A DNA stretch of 64,000 nt from Carya illinoinensis (taxonomy: Eukaryota > Streptophyta > Magnoliopsida > Fagales > Juglandaceae): assembly GCF_018687715.1 (NCBI RefSeq), contig NC_056755.1, positions 23,157,501-23,221,500 of the forward strand, in the 5' to 3' direction. Shown one piece after another: positions 52,301-64,000 of this stretch (its first letter is position 1; each line of letters starts with the position of its first letter). Below the pieces are notes generated by a model that saw nothing but the letters and a program-made list of their open reading frames with translations, had not been told where the DNA came from and did no database searches. Both the position numbers and the translations under genes were made by a program.

Positions 52301-53818
52301 TCAATAGCTATGGGCCAAACTACATAGAAAATATTAATGTAGGTTCTTCAAGCAACTCCACCAATATTTTTGCATGAACCATGCCAAGTGGGCGGCCAAT
52401 GTTCCAATATTTCATTAGAAGTATTGATACTTTTCAGCCTATTAAGTCAAACTTGGATGTATATTTGGAAGAGGATGTTTACATATGTAAGAAATGTACT
52501 GATGCAAAGTTTGATACTTTAGAATGGTAGAAGTCAATAATCTCAAGTATAAAATCTTGTCTAAGATGGCACGTGACATATTAGCAATTCCTATAAGCAC
52601 AGTTACTTCAGAGTCCACATTTAGTGTTAGTGGTAGAGTTATCGATCCATATCGAGCATTTTTATCAAATAAAACGGTTCAAATACTACTATGTGGAGCA
52701 GATTGGCTTAGAGCACACCATGGAGTTAAGAAAGAACTAAAAGTAAGTATCACTTTCATGAACACTTTAATTATTTTCTAAAGTATATAGGTATGTGATT
52801 ATTTTTATTTTTTGTTTTGTAGGAGTTGGAATTGGCTGAAATTGAATTGCCATAATTGAAATTTATGGATGGATGCTATGCAATGCAATTCTTTTATAGA
52901 ATTATGCATAATTCAAGCTTGTGTATGTATGGGAGTAAATATACTTTATAAATATTTTTTGAGCATATATGCAGGGTCCTTTCTTATTATAATTAATATT
53001 TTGAAACATGATATTGTGAACTGACTTTTAGCAAAGTTATGAACATGATCGAAACATGATAGTATGAACTGGAGTTTATCAAAATTGATTTCTATAAAAT
53101 GTGCTATTTGTCAAACCTCATTGGACATATTTGTTATGGTTAAATAATTTTGATAAAAAAATGCAAGCAAGTAAAAATATATGACTAGTTCTTTTATGTA
53201 TTTAGAATTTGTGAGATTTCAAAGTTTGATGTAGTTTAGACTTTGAAGTCTCTTTACATGTATTTTGTTTATTTGAAATAATTTTTTTAACCATTGATGC
53301 TGATAGAGATACTATAAAACAATAATTCCAAATATTCTATTTAACATGCACTCTTATCCCTAATCTAATTAGATTTCTTATATCAATTTTTTCTCTTCTT
53401 TTTTTCATTTTTCTTAATGTGAATAAATATTTTTCTTTTGTGGTTTTCTTTGAACGTCCTTTTGTATATTGCTAAATTACTAACATTAGCTCGTTTATTG
53501 ATTCTTTAAATTGTAAATGGATACAATGAAAAAAAAAATGTTATCTTACTTGCATTTTTTTTTCTCTAATACTTTAATTTATTAATTTATATAAATAAAA
53601 ATTAAAAAAACACAATTCGAGTTTAGCCAACTTGGCTCATGCTCATTTTTGTGTTAAAGATCAAGCTCGAGCTTAAGCTCGATCTGGAAGCTTGACTTAT
53701 TGAGTTAAGCTCAAGTAGAAAAAAAAAATTAAAATTTAGAGCTTGAGTTCGAGTTTTTTTAGTCGATTCAAGCTCGACAATTAAAAAATTGGCTTGGCTT
53801 GGCTACAATACAGCCCTA
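48762..53818 (+). mobile_element. hAT DNA transposon, complete ends, dead
   Basis: The terminal inverted repeats are TAGGGCTGTA at 48762-48771 and TACAGCCCTA at 53809-53818. The flanks AGGACAAT (48754-48761) and AAGACAAC (53819-53826) match at six of eight positions, fitting an aged 8-bp hAT target duplication. Both ends have dense CTCGA and GCTCG words in subterminal regions (48805-48990 and 53615-53780). The body of 5,057 bp contains a BED-finger transposase relic and an AT-rich 5' part with AT microsatellites near 49285-49322. Confidence 0.85.
50710..52855 (+). pseudogene. hAT transposase relic (BED finger, C-terminal dimerisation domain)
   Basis: The likely start is the ATG at 50710, just after an intron acceptor-like TTTTAG. 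A BED-type zinc finger follows near 50865-51000 (VVWKDFSIIEL, LQCK, CKTLL, HRHRNTC), with a stop at 50935-50937 between its two cysteines. The middle part, 51240-52500, reads as a transposase core in changing frames. The hAT C-terminal dimerisation domain is well preserved at 52570-52740 (ARDILAIPISTVTSESTFS, LLCGADWLRAH). A donor GTAAGT at 52743 and acceptor TTTTGTAG at 52822 would splice in frame to a last exon ending ELELAEIELP at 52855. Its arrangement resembles the plant RICESLEEPER type of hAT. It is disabled by several stops and frameshifts. Confidence 0.85.
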
Positions 53819-53826
53819 AAGACAAC

Positions 53827-55312
53827 CCTAAATAGTGAAGGGAAGTAAAGGGTGCACAACCCACTTGGAGAGAAACCAAGCATGCAGGTTAGAGGACATC
53901 GTGAACAGTGAATAATAATAAATGTGAGAAATTTGAGATAAGGCTAAATAGAAGAAAAATATATTGATAAATGACTTCCCATTTGTTGTTTGTTACTTAT
54001 CAAATTTTGCTTTGGAATTTGGTTTTGCATAATTTGGTATTCTCTTTATGTGATAATAGTTCAATTATAAATATTCAATTTTTGCTATAGCTCCATTAAT
54101 AATTGTTGCATTTAGTAGTATTATACCTATGTTTGGATCAATGCTCATTTATACATATCAAATGTTTATTTGTTCATCATTGCACATCCATTATTATCGG
54201 ATAAATGTTATTTGAGCACTAATATATGCTCATTTGTACATATTACCCGCATTGGATCTTTCACTTATTGAGTTGTTGAACGTGACCCCTTCCATTAATA
54301 TAATAGATGCCACTAGTAATGAAAAATAACTAAAGGAATGACTTTAAAGCAGAATATGACCGTGATAGAAGGCTCAGTAGGATAGTGGGGTAACTATATG
54401 AGGAAGAATGAGCTATAGCAATGTAGTTTTTACTATATATTGATTTCACTTTATTAGGGGGGAAATAGAAAAGGAAAATGTAAAATGATTTTAAGACTAA
54501 GTTTAATATTTTCATATTTATCTTACTATAATGTTTTGTGAATATTCAAAATGACTTGTTTTAGGACCCTTCTTTTTGAACTTCCACTATTTAATGACCC
54601 AAAAGAAATTCAATAAATGAATTTATTTAGACTTTAGAAATATCACAAATTGAGTGATCGATTAGGTTTTAGTCTGTTAGTATAATTGGACCCCAATCCA
54701 CTATGATGACAGAGGTTCATTTCTATTTAAATAAGGTACTTAGGAGCAAGGCTAAGAAAAAAATATTCGATTCAAGCTAATTAAAATTGAATCAGTTTTA
54801 GTGAACATTTTGAAATCATTTATTGAAGTGCTTTAATCGACTAATTTAGATCGATGTTAACCTATTTTAAACCGATTTGAAGTGATTCAAAACTGTATTT
54901 ATTTTTAAGTTATCTAACAACTTTGTTTTTCTTTAAATTTTTAGCACAAAAATGCGATAAATCTAAATATATATATATATATATATTAAATTTGTCAGCA
55001 TTGTATTAATAAGAATTGAAGAAAAATTGAAAGATAAAACATATAGTTCTTTATTTTTTTTTACTTGAACAAAAAATTAATGAGATGAATAAGTATTTTA
55101 TATTAAATCTATGGTTGTGCATAAAATACAACATTTTTCATGTGTTTATAACTTAATGTCTTTATATTTTTCGTATATGAGGCAAATAAAATATCAACTA
55201 TTGGGTTTAAATACATAAATTACATATTCATTGAAACTATTTAGATTTATATTATATTTTTATTGAGACTGGTCAATAAATTTATATTTTATACATGATA
55301 TATATACATATA
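53827..55312. other. AT-rich intergenic DNA
   Basis: No gene is visible. The 61-residue minus-strand frame at 54330-54515 has no recognisable domain. An AT run lies near 54967-54986. Confidence 0.4.
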
Positions 55313-58300
55313 TATAACATAGCCCGCCAAAAATCAGGAACCTCATGGAAATTTTGGAAGTTTCATGAATTAATCAATCACATAGACTTTAATCTATTAG
55401 CATAGTCATTTTTACTACTCACTATATAGCCAAAACATAATTTTATTTATTTGAGGTACTTAAGAGTGTGAGAATGAGAAACGGTTTGAGCCATTGGTCT
55501 AAGATGAATATTTATGATTTTATAGCGTGAATTGTTCAAGGCACTTAAGAGTTGAATTTTGTGAAATGAAGTATGCTCCTAGTTTGATATGAATATTTAG
55601 GACTTTATGACGTAAAGTTATTTTCATAATTTTTCAGAGTGAATAGTGACCCCAGTGTAAACGTCATGCTACACTCAGTTTTTTGTTTTCAAAAACACAA
55701 TATGAAATATCTAAATTGGGTTAGAGAAGTTTTATCGAGACACTTGACAAGAAGATCAAGTTTTGTGATCATACCACCTAAGCAAAATCTTATTCCATCC
55801 AACCATCCAATTTGTATCAAACCAAAGAAAAACTCTAAACACTTAGAATCCAATTGAAACCCTTGAATCTTGTTGAAAATTGAAACCCCAAATAGTTTTC
55901 CCAAACCCCAAAAGTTTGCCTCTAAACCTTAATTGAAACCGCTTGTAGCTTAGTATTTAATCACTTGATTAAATCACTTCCATATACTATTAACACTCAA
56001 ATTTATGTCATTACAACCTTATTTATTCTTTTAAACCATGATAATTTTATTATGCCAAGACAAATTGGATTTGGGGTTTGATAAAAACTCAAACCCCAAC
56101 AAAATCCTATTGAAACACAAAATCATTCGATTAAGATCCAGGAAATTGCACCACCAAGGCAAGGCTTGTGGAGAAAGTTTTCCTCTACCAAGAGTGTCCT
56201 TTCATCGCACAAGCCAGCCCCAAATAGTGTTTAATGGGAAGGCTAAAAGTCATCTCACCACTTCCCTCTCACTCAGTAGCAGCAAGGTTAAAAACCATAG
56301 ATTGTGGCACTTGGTTTTGTATCTAGTTTTGGCTAACACCACATCACCCAAAGTGCCTTTCACACATCTCCTATCACCCCTTCAAATGTATAAGTTTTAT
56401 CCCTGTCTATTTCATTAGCCTTTGATCATTTTGAAGCCTTTTTTTGAAGAGAAAACTAGAAGAACTCTTAGACAGTCGTTGTAAGTGTTTTTTCACAAAG
56501 TACCATTCACATAGATTGTTCATCTTTGAGTTTAGTTTCTATTTTTATCTTTTGTGTAAATTCTCATGGTCATTTGATGGGTGAAAATTTTATTTAATCA
56601 TGAAGAGATCATTTTGGGCAATAGTCTGGATGGTGTATGATTCTTTGATTTTTTTTTCACTAAGCTATTGCAAGATCTTGGTTTGATATTTTTATGGTTT
56701 ATATTTAACATGCTAATATACAAGTTTTATGAAGCTTAGTTGCATGTTATAAGTTTTTTATATGAGTTTTGCATAGACCTAAAAAGTTGAAAACCAAGAG
56801 TATGAAAATAGACTTTGTTTTGAATAAGCTTAACTCTTTTATCGTGAAAGTATGCTCTAATGGCTTTGATACTCACCTATGATGTTCCTAGGAATTTGAT
56901 CTATATGTTAGAATATTATTTTGAGGATTTATGATATTTATTTGAAAGATATAATTTTTATGTATGCAAAGATTCTGATAGGTCTTGTATTTGAGGTTTC
57001 CAGATGGATCTATGTTTTAATGCAAATTTTGCCATGTGATCTTAGGTTTAATGTTTAGATATATTCTAGGACTTGATTATTAAGCATATGATGTTGTTCA
57101 TTTATGATTTATTTCATGAAAGGTTTCAAATCTAATGATTTGATCAAAACTAAATCACATAGCTTTTGGTTTTAGTGAAAGGGTGAAAATCGATTATGTT
57201 AAATTTGATTTTGTGAATTTTTGTGATTTTGGCTTGATGATTCAAGACATGATATTTTTAAAAATATGTTATAAATGTATTGAGAGTATGTTATTGAACT
57301 TTTGGAGTTCCTGGAGTTGTTTTAAAAAGAGATAAAATCTTGAACATCAAGGATTGTTCTTAAGGATAAATATTGGAAATTTCATATTGAGAAATTTGTA
57401 ATTTTTTTGATTTAAAATTTTTTTATTTGTTCTATTATGTTATTTGAGCATAGGATGTGATTTTTGTATATTGCATATTTTGGTTTTAGCATGAGAAAGG
57501 AGGTTTGAAAGAATTGCAACAAAAATAAAGAGTTTTAGCCTATACATATTTCGGCCTATGCACGTTTAACCTAGTTGGGTTGTGTTTTAATTTTTTTTAA
57601 TTAGATATTTGGATTTAAGACAAAAATTACATGAGGAATGTAAACCCTCATGTAAATTTTTGTGAGTTTTGGAGTTAAGAATGTGAAATCTTTAAATTAT
57701 GGGTAAAATGATCATTATCCTACATGTAAAGAGGTAAAATGGTTATTTTGCTCTAAGTCAGTATTTTTATGTTTTTAAGTTGTTAGTGAGGATTTTTTAA
57801 CATTTAGAAATATCTCCTTACAGTTCTCATTTATTCACACATTTTATTTATTATGCTAACTCACTGTAAGTTAGCTTCTAACTTTCTGTCAAAATATTGT
57901 GTATGTTTATTGGTAAGAGAACAGTTGTTCATATTCTTATGTTCTTATATATGTCATGATATGCCAACAAAATGTATATCTGTTACACACTTTACTATGT
58001 CATGAAATGTATATCTGCTATACATTATATTATGTAAAAAAATGTATATTTGTCACATATCATATTATGTTACAAAATGTTTTTCCGTTATACATTATAT
58101 TATGTCACGAAATATTTATCTATTATATGTTATATGTCATATCAAGAAATGTTATCTATTACATGTTACTTCATGTCACAATATATATATATATATATAT
58201 ATATGTTTTATGTTGTGCCATATCATTCATCTTATGTACATGTCACGTTACATTACATCACGTCATTGGGTTGTTGGAATGATGGTAAATATGCATGATT

Positions 58301-59340
58301 TGTTTTAAGTTCAATCTAGAGGCTCTCAGGTTTGATCATATGCTTTGATGAAAGTTTTGTCATGACATGCAAGCTTTAATGCTTAGATCAAGTTAGAACT
58401 TGAATGTGAGGTACTATCTAGTTGTAGGTTCAATGCTAGTTGTAAGATACTACTTCAAAGAGCCTAATTTAGATGATCCCCTATTCATATTGTCAACAAG
58501 TCAAGAGCAGACCATTTCCTCCTCTTCAGTATGCTTGTCTCCTCTTAGGGAAGATACAACAAGAAACATCTAAATGGTTATGCTATTTGCATATTTATTG
58601 CAAAAAAATCAAGGAGTTTCAAGCCTAAAGTATGTTATACTTTATACAAACCAATTGTTCTAAGTTGTATTTAGTCACTTTATTTTTATGCAAACCGATT
58701 GTTCTAATTTGAATTTTATGATTTATAGTTGTTTATTCAAGCATGATATCACTTAGGTTTAAATAATGAATATGTTAGGAGAGTATTTGTGGACTTTTTG
58801 AAGTCCTAGGAGTTGGTTTGAAAGTATTAGATCAAGAACATCAAAAGTTTGTTCTATTTGACCTTATATTGATGTTTGGGCATTTTCTATAATATAGTGA
58901 GTTTAAGTTTCAATGAAATGGGTAAATTGGTGTCTTAGCATGATTTTAAAATTGAGGATATGATTTTTTAGAAATGCTAAATTTGGTTTAAACATATTAG
59001 TATGTTGGATGCCAAGAAACAACAAAATCATGTTTTTTGCATAAGGATGAATCGACCAAGAGAGAGTTGGCATAGTTTTGATTAGTTTTAAAATCACGCT
59101 TTTCTACACTCGCTTTACATTATACTACAATTTTGTAAGTTAGCTTCTAACTACTTTTGGTATATTTATGTATGTATAGTGGTAAGAGTTATACTATTTA
59201 TATTCATATCACTGATTCACTTGTACTTATTGTAATTGTTATAATATAACATGCTATGTCATCTATTACATATTTATTTGTTATATGTCACAAATGTCAT
59301 GTCATCTATTACATGGATATGTCATGAAATATGTCTAAGT
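55313..59340 (+). repeat. Long gypsy LTR copy, with internal duplication
   Basis: It starts TATAACATAGCCCGCC, corresponding to TGTAACAGCCCGC at 7071, and follows that LTR in order to about 57180. After that it extends beyond the truncated first copy. A later stretch, 58780-59200, repeats the text of 57285-57900 (GAGTAT, then GACTTTTTGAAGTCCTAGGA, then the GTAAGTTAGCTTCTAACT block), so parts of two LTRs lie in tandem. The frames at 55639-56418 and 57956-58308 are not genes. The right end is not defined. Confidence 0.68.
57951..58190. repeat. 35-bp minisatellite inside the LTR
   Basis: ATGTCATGAAATGTATATCTG-type units begin at 57997, 58032, 58067 and 58102, exactly 35 bases apart, with flanking degenerate units. 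Related words reappear near 59270-59340. Confidence 0.85.
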
Positions 59341-61600
59341 TATGCATGAGTTCTCCATTTTATCATGACCCCAAGTGTTAGAATTATGAATTATCCTAGT
59401 GGAACTCCTCTGTCCACACTGGAATGTTTAGATTGGACGTAAAATTTCTTAGATTAACGAACTACAATCAACATGCTTCAAATGAGACCTAAATAACTTA
59501 TTACTAGACTGAAGTCAATTACCCAACGCCAATGGTGCCAACTACATGTTTAACAGTTTTGCTCTATATATTAAGATTAGTAGTCTTTTAGACTTAGACT
59601 TTGCTTGTGACCACAGGTTAGGAATTACTTTATATTGGGACGGAATTACTGGCTGCACAACCAATGGAACCAATCTGGCATTACAATATAAGCCTTTCCT
59701 CTTGGTACCATCATTCATTTCCTCATGGTTGTTACGTAATTTCGTACATTAAAATATTTTTTTTTACATTTCCTTTCCTTTCATTTTCATTCATTTCATT
59801 AACCAGTCCATTTTATTTCATAAAACATCATTTCATAGCATAAGCATAAACATCATCATTCCATAGCATGGTTTAATCATCATTTCATAACATCATTTAA
59901 ACCTTATTCCATAGCCTCATATAAACATCATTTCATAGTGTTGATCATAAATATCATCATTGCATTTCATTTCACATGCATACAATTATTCTTGAAGTGC
60001 ATAAAAAGGAGCCGCCAAAGAAGGCTATTACATATATATCTTAAAACATTAATACTTTAGCATATTTTCATAAACCAAGTTTTCATTTTCTTTCATTGCA
60101 TAAAAAGAACATTTTTCATAAAAACTTTTCATTTACATCTTCGTATCATTTAGAAAACTTTAGACGCGTACGAATATAATACTTACCCGGACTCCATGCC
60201 ATTTTCATTTCATGCATTCCATTCAAATATGTTTCAGATGGCAACCTGCATACATTCATAACTTAAGGTCATTTCTTTTTCAAGTGCATATGCAACTTAA
60301 ACTTAAAACTTGCATAAAACTACCATTTACTTAACTTCCTTCACTTAGACATATTCTATGATCTAAAGGCATCCTCCATATATTCATTTACTACCCTTTT
60401 CTTATCTCAAGATCATAGCTTATGACCCAATTGAGGTCACCTTACTACTTCTTTCATCCAACTTCATGGCCTTTACTTTAAAGTGAATCTTTATACCTCA
60501 CTTTAAAGTCCAAAGCACCAATCCTATCAACTCCATCATTCCATTAATCCTCCATTCATATGTAATTCAATCCAACACTTCCATTTAATCCAAACCAAGC
60601 ATAAATATGCAATTACAAACTAGTTTTAAATACTTAAACACCACTTATGAATTACTAGAAAACCATTTCAATTGAAGCTCAAATCTGTCCCATTCATTTT
60701 CCATTACATAACCTAAGCAAAACATGTACTTTAAACCCATAGGTTACACAGATATTGATTTGGGCTAGTTTTATGCCTACTTAAAGCATAAATTGTAGTT
60801 GAATGGTGCCTTTATAAAGTACCATGGGTGGAGCATCTAACTAATAGAAGAGAAATTGAGTGGTGAAGGGCTGGATAAATAGCTACTGCTGTTATTTTCT
60901 ACTGCTATTGTAGTTGTTGCTGCACTACTTGGATGTTATTTATTGTCATGGCCAATAACTTTTGGTTTTTATCATCACTTAGTAATGCTAAAGTGCAAAT
61001 CGAATAAAGGAAACAAATGGAAGGTAAGGAAATAAGTACTAGGCATAAAAAAACCAAAATAATATAACAATGCAACTGGAAATTGGTTAAAGCTAAGAAA
61101 TTGCAACACTGCTATTGTTGTTGTCTTTAGACTGCTATTTTCAATCGGATCCTACCACTATTATGTGCTTGTTTATAGTGTCATTGAGGTACATGATTTT
61201 AATACACTTATTGATAATGACTGAATTGTGAATAATTTTACTAATTTATTATGCAATTTTAATCCTTTTATTTTTATTAATAGGATATATTTATTTATTT
61301 TTCTCACTTTACTTTGAATTTTAACTTGATTAAGAATTGAAGTGAGGAAAATTGTATTCCAAGATTTAATATGATGTTGAGCTGTGTCAGAAGGTTGGCT
61401 TCTATTGAAAATAGAAGTAGCAAAGAATAGAAGTTTTGAATGTAAAATGAGTTGATAATAAAAATAAAAATAAAAAATAAAAAATAAAATAAAAGAAAAA
61501 AAATAATAGCAATGGAAGCTAATACGTGAAAGAAAGGTCTGGACGCATAAGGTAAAAAGGGTACTGTTCACACAGAAATAAGAAGCAGATGTTTAACATG
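59341..61600. other. Unassigned region, CATTTCAT-rich
   Basis: The segment 59770-60170 is dense in CATCATTTCATAGCAT-like words, which suggests old repeat sequence. The frame at 59546-59752 has no recognisable domain. From about 60960 on, the sequence may already belong to the LTR described next. I see no supported gene. Confidence 0.35.
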
Positions 61601-62728
61601 AAAGAAAGAAAATACTAATAAAAAAAAGCAACGTCGACACAGACAGAAAAGGAAATAAGGCTTCCCGAGTGAAATTCCCACTATATCCTGACCTTATCAT
61701 ATAATTATCTAATCCTAATCAATTTTTACCTCAATATCGAGTGTATAAATAGACCATGAGAGACGAGCATGAAGAGGGCGAAATCAACGGAGAGAAATGA
61801 AAGTACTCAGTGCCGCAGCAGGGAAGAAAGAAGAAAGAAAATACTGCAATTATGTTTAATTTTTTAAAGCATTGTAATTTTTAATTTTTTTCAGTTTCTT
61901 TTAAATATTGTGTTAATGTTTGTTTACGTCCAGTTTTTGGAGTTTAATTTTATGAATATGTCTAGCTAAATTTTCAATTAAGGTTGAGGTTGAAACCTCG
62001 ATGAAGATTACTAATATTATTTATGAGTTTATTTTTCATCCCAATAATTTGAATATTCAACAATCTATTGTTCTTACGCCATATCAATTGGAAGAGATAG
62101 AATTCTTTATATGAGTTCAATCATGTTTTTATCATGATCTAGAATAATCTTAATAAGTTGAAAGCCTAATTTATAATTTTTTAAAAATAAAATCTTATAT
62201 TTTTTGTGATTTTTTTAATAGATATAAATGATGATTTGATTTTATATCTTTGAGCATAGAAGAACATACTTGAGTTATTTTTTAAAAAAAAAAAGAGGTT
62301 TCAACGATGATATTTTTCATGATAACAAGATTGATTACTATATTATCATATAGATGCTCGTGAAAAACTAATTATCATAAATATATTATTATGAACTAAT
62401 GAGGTAGATTCTAAAACCTTAGTTCATTCGCCATTAGTAGTTTATTCATTATTTAGATTAATTTGCATCTTTTAATTATTTTAGTACTTTTATTGTGATT
62501 AGTTTATTAAATTAAATATTTCTTGCTTTCATTCATCAATTGTTTAGTTCTTAAATTCATATTTTATTTTAAAACTCTTTTCTTTTTTTAAAACTAGATT
62601 AGAATTTATTTAGCTTATAATTGATTGGTTTCCTATGTTTTTACAAGTCTTGGATTCGACATCATTCTTGCTAAACTATATTTCGGTACTATTCATGCAC
62701 TTGCGACTATAATTAAAATCTCATAACA
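61600..62728 (+). repeat. 5' LTR of a second Athila-like element
   Basis: The right end is set by the primer site at 62734. A TATA element (TATAAATA, 61744-61751) would drive transcription from about 61775. The part 61880-62400 is repeated at 24585-25130. The left end is unknown; 61600 is only a placeholder. Confidence 0.6.
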
Positions 62729-62733
62729 AGTTT

Positions 62734-62752
62734 TTGGAGCCGTTGCCAGGGA
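62734..62752 (+). other. Primer binding site of the Athila-like element
   Basis: TTGGAGCCGTTGCCAGGGA differs by a few bases from TGGCGCCGTTGCCGGGGA, the usual primer site text in Athila/Tat elements (tRNA-Asp type in several). Confidence 0.78.
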
Positions 62753-62869
62753 CTTGGTTAGAAAAACACATTAAATATTAACTAAATTTATTCTTCTACT
62801 AGTTTTAGTTAGTTTTTTTTATTATAAAAAAACAAAAATAAAAAATTCAAAAATTAGAAAACAAATTGC

Positions 62870-63375
62870 AATATAGTGGAAGTGTGGATACATGATCATA
62901 CACGTCATCTTGTTAGTCTAGATTCAGATTCCTTGTCTATAATAGGGGAAAACTTTGAGGATACAAAACTCTTAAGGAATTCTTTTCATCCATTACCACC
63001 AACCCTTCATTATGTTTAGTGTTGCCGACAACTACTGTGGCACACTTTGAGTTAAAGCCACAAATAATTCAACTACTTCCTACTTTTTATGGTTTTGAAA
63101 GAGAAGATTCTACATGTATATAAAGGATTTTCTTGAAATTTGTGCTACCTTTAAGTTCTAAAACTTCACTCATGAGCCAGTTCACCTATGCTTATTTCCA
63201 TTTTCTTTAAAAAGTAAGGCAAAAGCATGGCTTAACTCTCCACCTTCTAGAATTATCACTTCTAGGGATATTTTTATCACAAAATTTCTCTCTAAAATTT
63301 TTCTAATGTAAAAAGCTAATACTTTAAAGAAAGAGATTGTTAATTTTTATCAAGAAAATTGTGAGGTGACTTCTC
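62870..63375 (+). pseudogene. Athila-like gag relic
   Basis: After the primer site, a broken gag reads through several stops: LLPTFYGFE near 63075, KDFLEICATFK near 63125, HLCLFPFSLKSKAKAWLNS near 63185-63240 and FITKFLSKIF near 63280. This is the order of the retrotransposon gag (capsid) domain. It ends where a GC-richer block begins, about 63375. No protease or pol is present in the window. Confidence 0.75.
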
Positions 63376-64000
63376 CCTAATGAGGGCCTGGGCCCTAGGC
63401 AGGATCTAGCTGTGGGGCACAAAAGTCCCTGGGTCCATTGGGCCATGCCAGGGGTTCAAAGCAGGAAGCTCGAGTACCAAGCCCATGACACGTTAACCCA
63501 TTTGGAAAGATCCAAGTGCCGAGCCCGACCTAGTTGGGGAGTCCGCCATAGGCAGGGACCACGTGGGGCCCAAGTGGCCAATCGAGTACTATGAGAAGGG
63601 GGTGAGACAGATGCCTGCTCTAGAGCTCAAGCAGCCGGGTACGTCCAGGGATGGACATGCCTAGCTAGAGGCACATCGCAGTAAATGGAACATGGAGGAG
63701 GGTACGCCATCACCTAAGACCACGCTGTATTCAATGCTTGTTAGGGAGGCGGCGCACTCAACGATATGCTGCCTAAGGTACCGTAGGACGGCACAACCTC
63801 GGCTTAACACATCACCACCTAGCAGGGATGCAGGTGGCAAGTCTGGCCCAAGCAGACACTCCACGATCTCTCTCGACAATCAAACCTAGACTAAATACAC
63901 TAATCCCACCACCAATCCCACCAAGGGGAAAACTCTCTGAACACTTCTTCTACTTACTCTCTTAGTCTCTCTTCATTACTTATAGAAGCTCTATCTGACT
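63376..64000. repeat. GC-richer block, probable LTR of another element
   Basis: The base composition changes sharply from the AT-rich gag relic to GC-rich text (GGGCCTGGGCCC, then GTGGGGCCCAAG). The end of the window, with CTTCTTCTACTTACTCTCTTAG, resembles the transcribed part of gypsy LTRs. Open frames at 63412-63594 and on both strands at 63661-63889 have no recognisable domain. The element is cut by the window edge. Confidence 0.45.

Noticed and set aside
57956..58308. Overlapping 82-108-residue frames rich in Tyr, Ile and Cys
   Set aside because: They are translations of the 35-bp minisatellite and an AT run in all three frames.
63412..63889. Open frames in the GC-rich right edge
   Set aside because: GC-rich DNA favours chance open frames; frames on both strands overlap and none shows a family motif.

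Overview
This is nuclear DNA of a flowering plant, almost certainly a woody eudicot. The signs are AT-rich intergenic DNA, spliced genes with GT-AG introns, plant-type LTR retrotransposons, plant L1 LINEs, a hAT transposon, MITEs, a tRNA-derived SINE, and a chloroplast-targeted FtsH protease gene. The style of the MITEs suggested Fagales (walnut, hickory or oak type) to me, but that is an impression and not a demonstrated placement. There is nothing bacterial, no CRISPR array and no operon.

Only two loci look like functional host genes. The first, on the minus strand at about 18.45-18.91 kb, encodes a 110-residue secreted preproprotein with four near-identical CLE-like peptide units; it has its own TATA box and poly(A) signal. 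The second, on the minus strand at 35.87-42.3 kb, is an intact four-coding-exon thylakoid FtsH metalloprotease of the FTSH2/FTSH8 (VAR2) type, 691 residues, with a probable 5'UTR intron. Its 2.6-kb second intron holds a SINE, a 23-base poly-G run and a 25-base poly-C run.

The rest is mostly layered mobile DNA. From 1 to 4.76 kb lies the 3' part of an Athila/Tat-like Ty3/gypsy element with its LTR. From 4.77 to 14.98 kb lies a decayed Ty3/gypsy element with a tRNA-Met-type primer site and a long LTR; that LTR is split by a near-full-length L1 LINE (8787-14611) bounded by a 19-bp target duplication. From 15 to 17.2 kb there are shuffled LTR pieces and a 632-bp solo LTR with a 5-bp target duplication. 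From 19.5 to 24.3 kb lies a broken chromovirus-like gypsy element. From 24.3 to 29.6 kb there is a MITE, LTR fragments, a degenerate GCCACTTG module array and a minus-strand gag relic. From 29.7 to 32.35 kb lies a 5'-truncated L1 with a poly(A) tail.

Beyond FTSH there is another L1 fragment (43.6-44.7 kb), a 36-bp minisatellite (45.3-45.5 kb), a low-complexity repeat zone (46.2-48.2 kb), a complete but dead hAT transposon (48.76-53.82 kb), another copy of the long LTR (55.3-59.3 kb) with an internal 35-bp minisatellite, and a 5' LTR, primer site and gag of an Athila-like element (to about 63.37 kb). The window ends in a GC-richer block that looks like another LTR. All transposon coding regions I read carry stops or frameshifts, so none looks autonomous. 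All homology statements rest on reading by eye.
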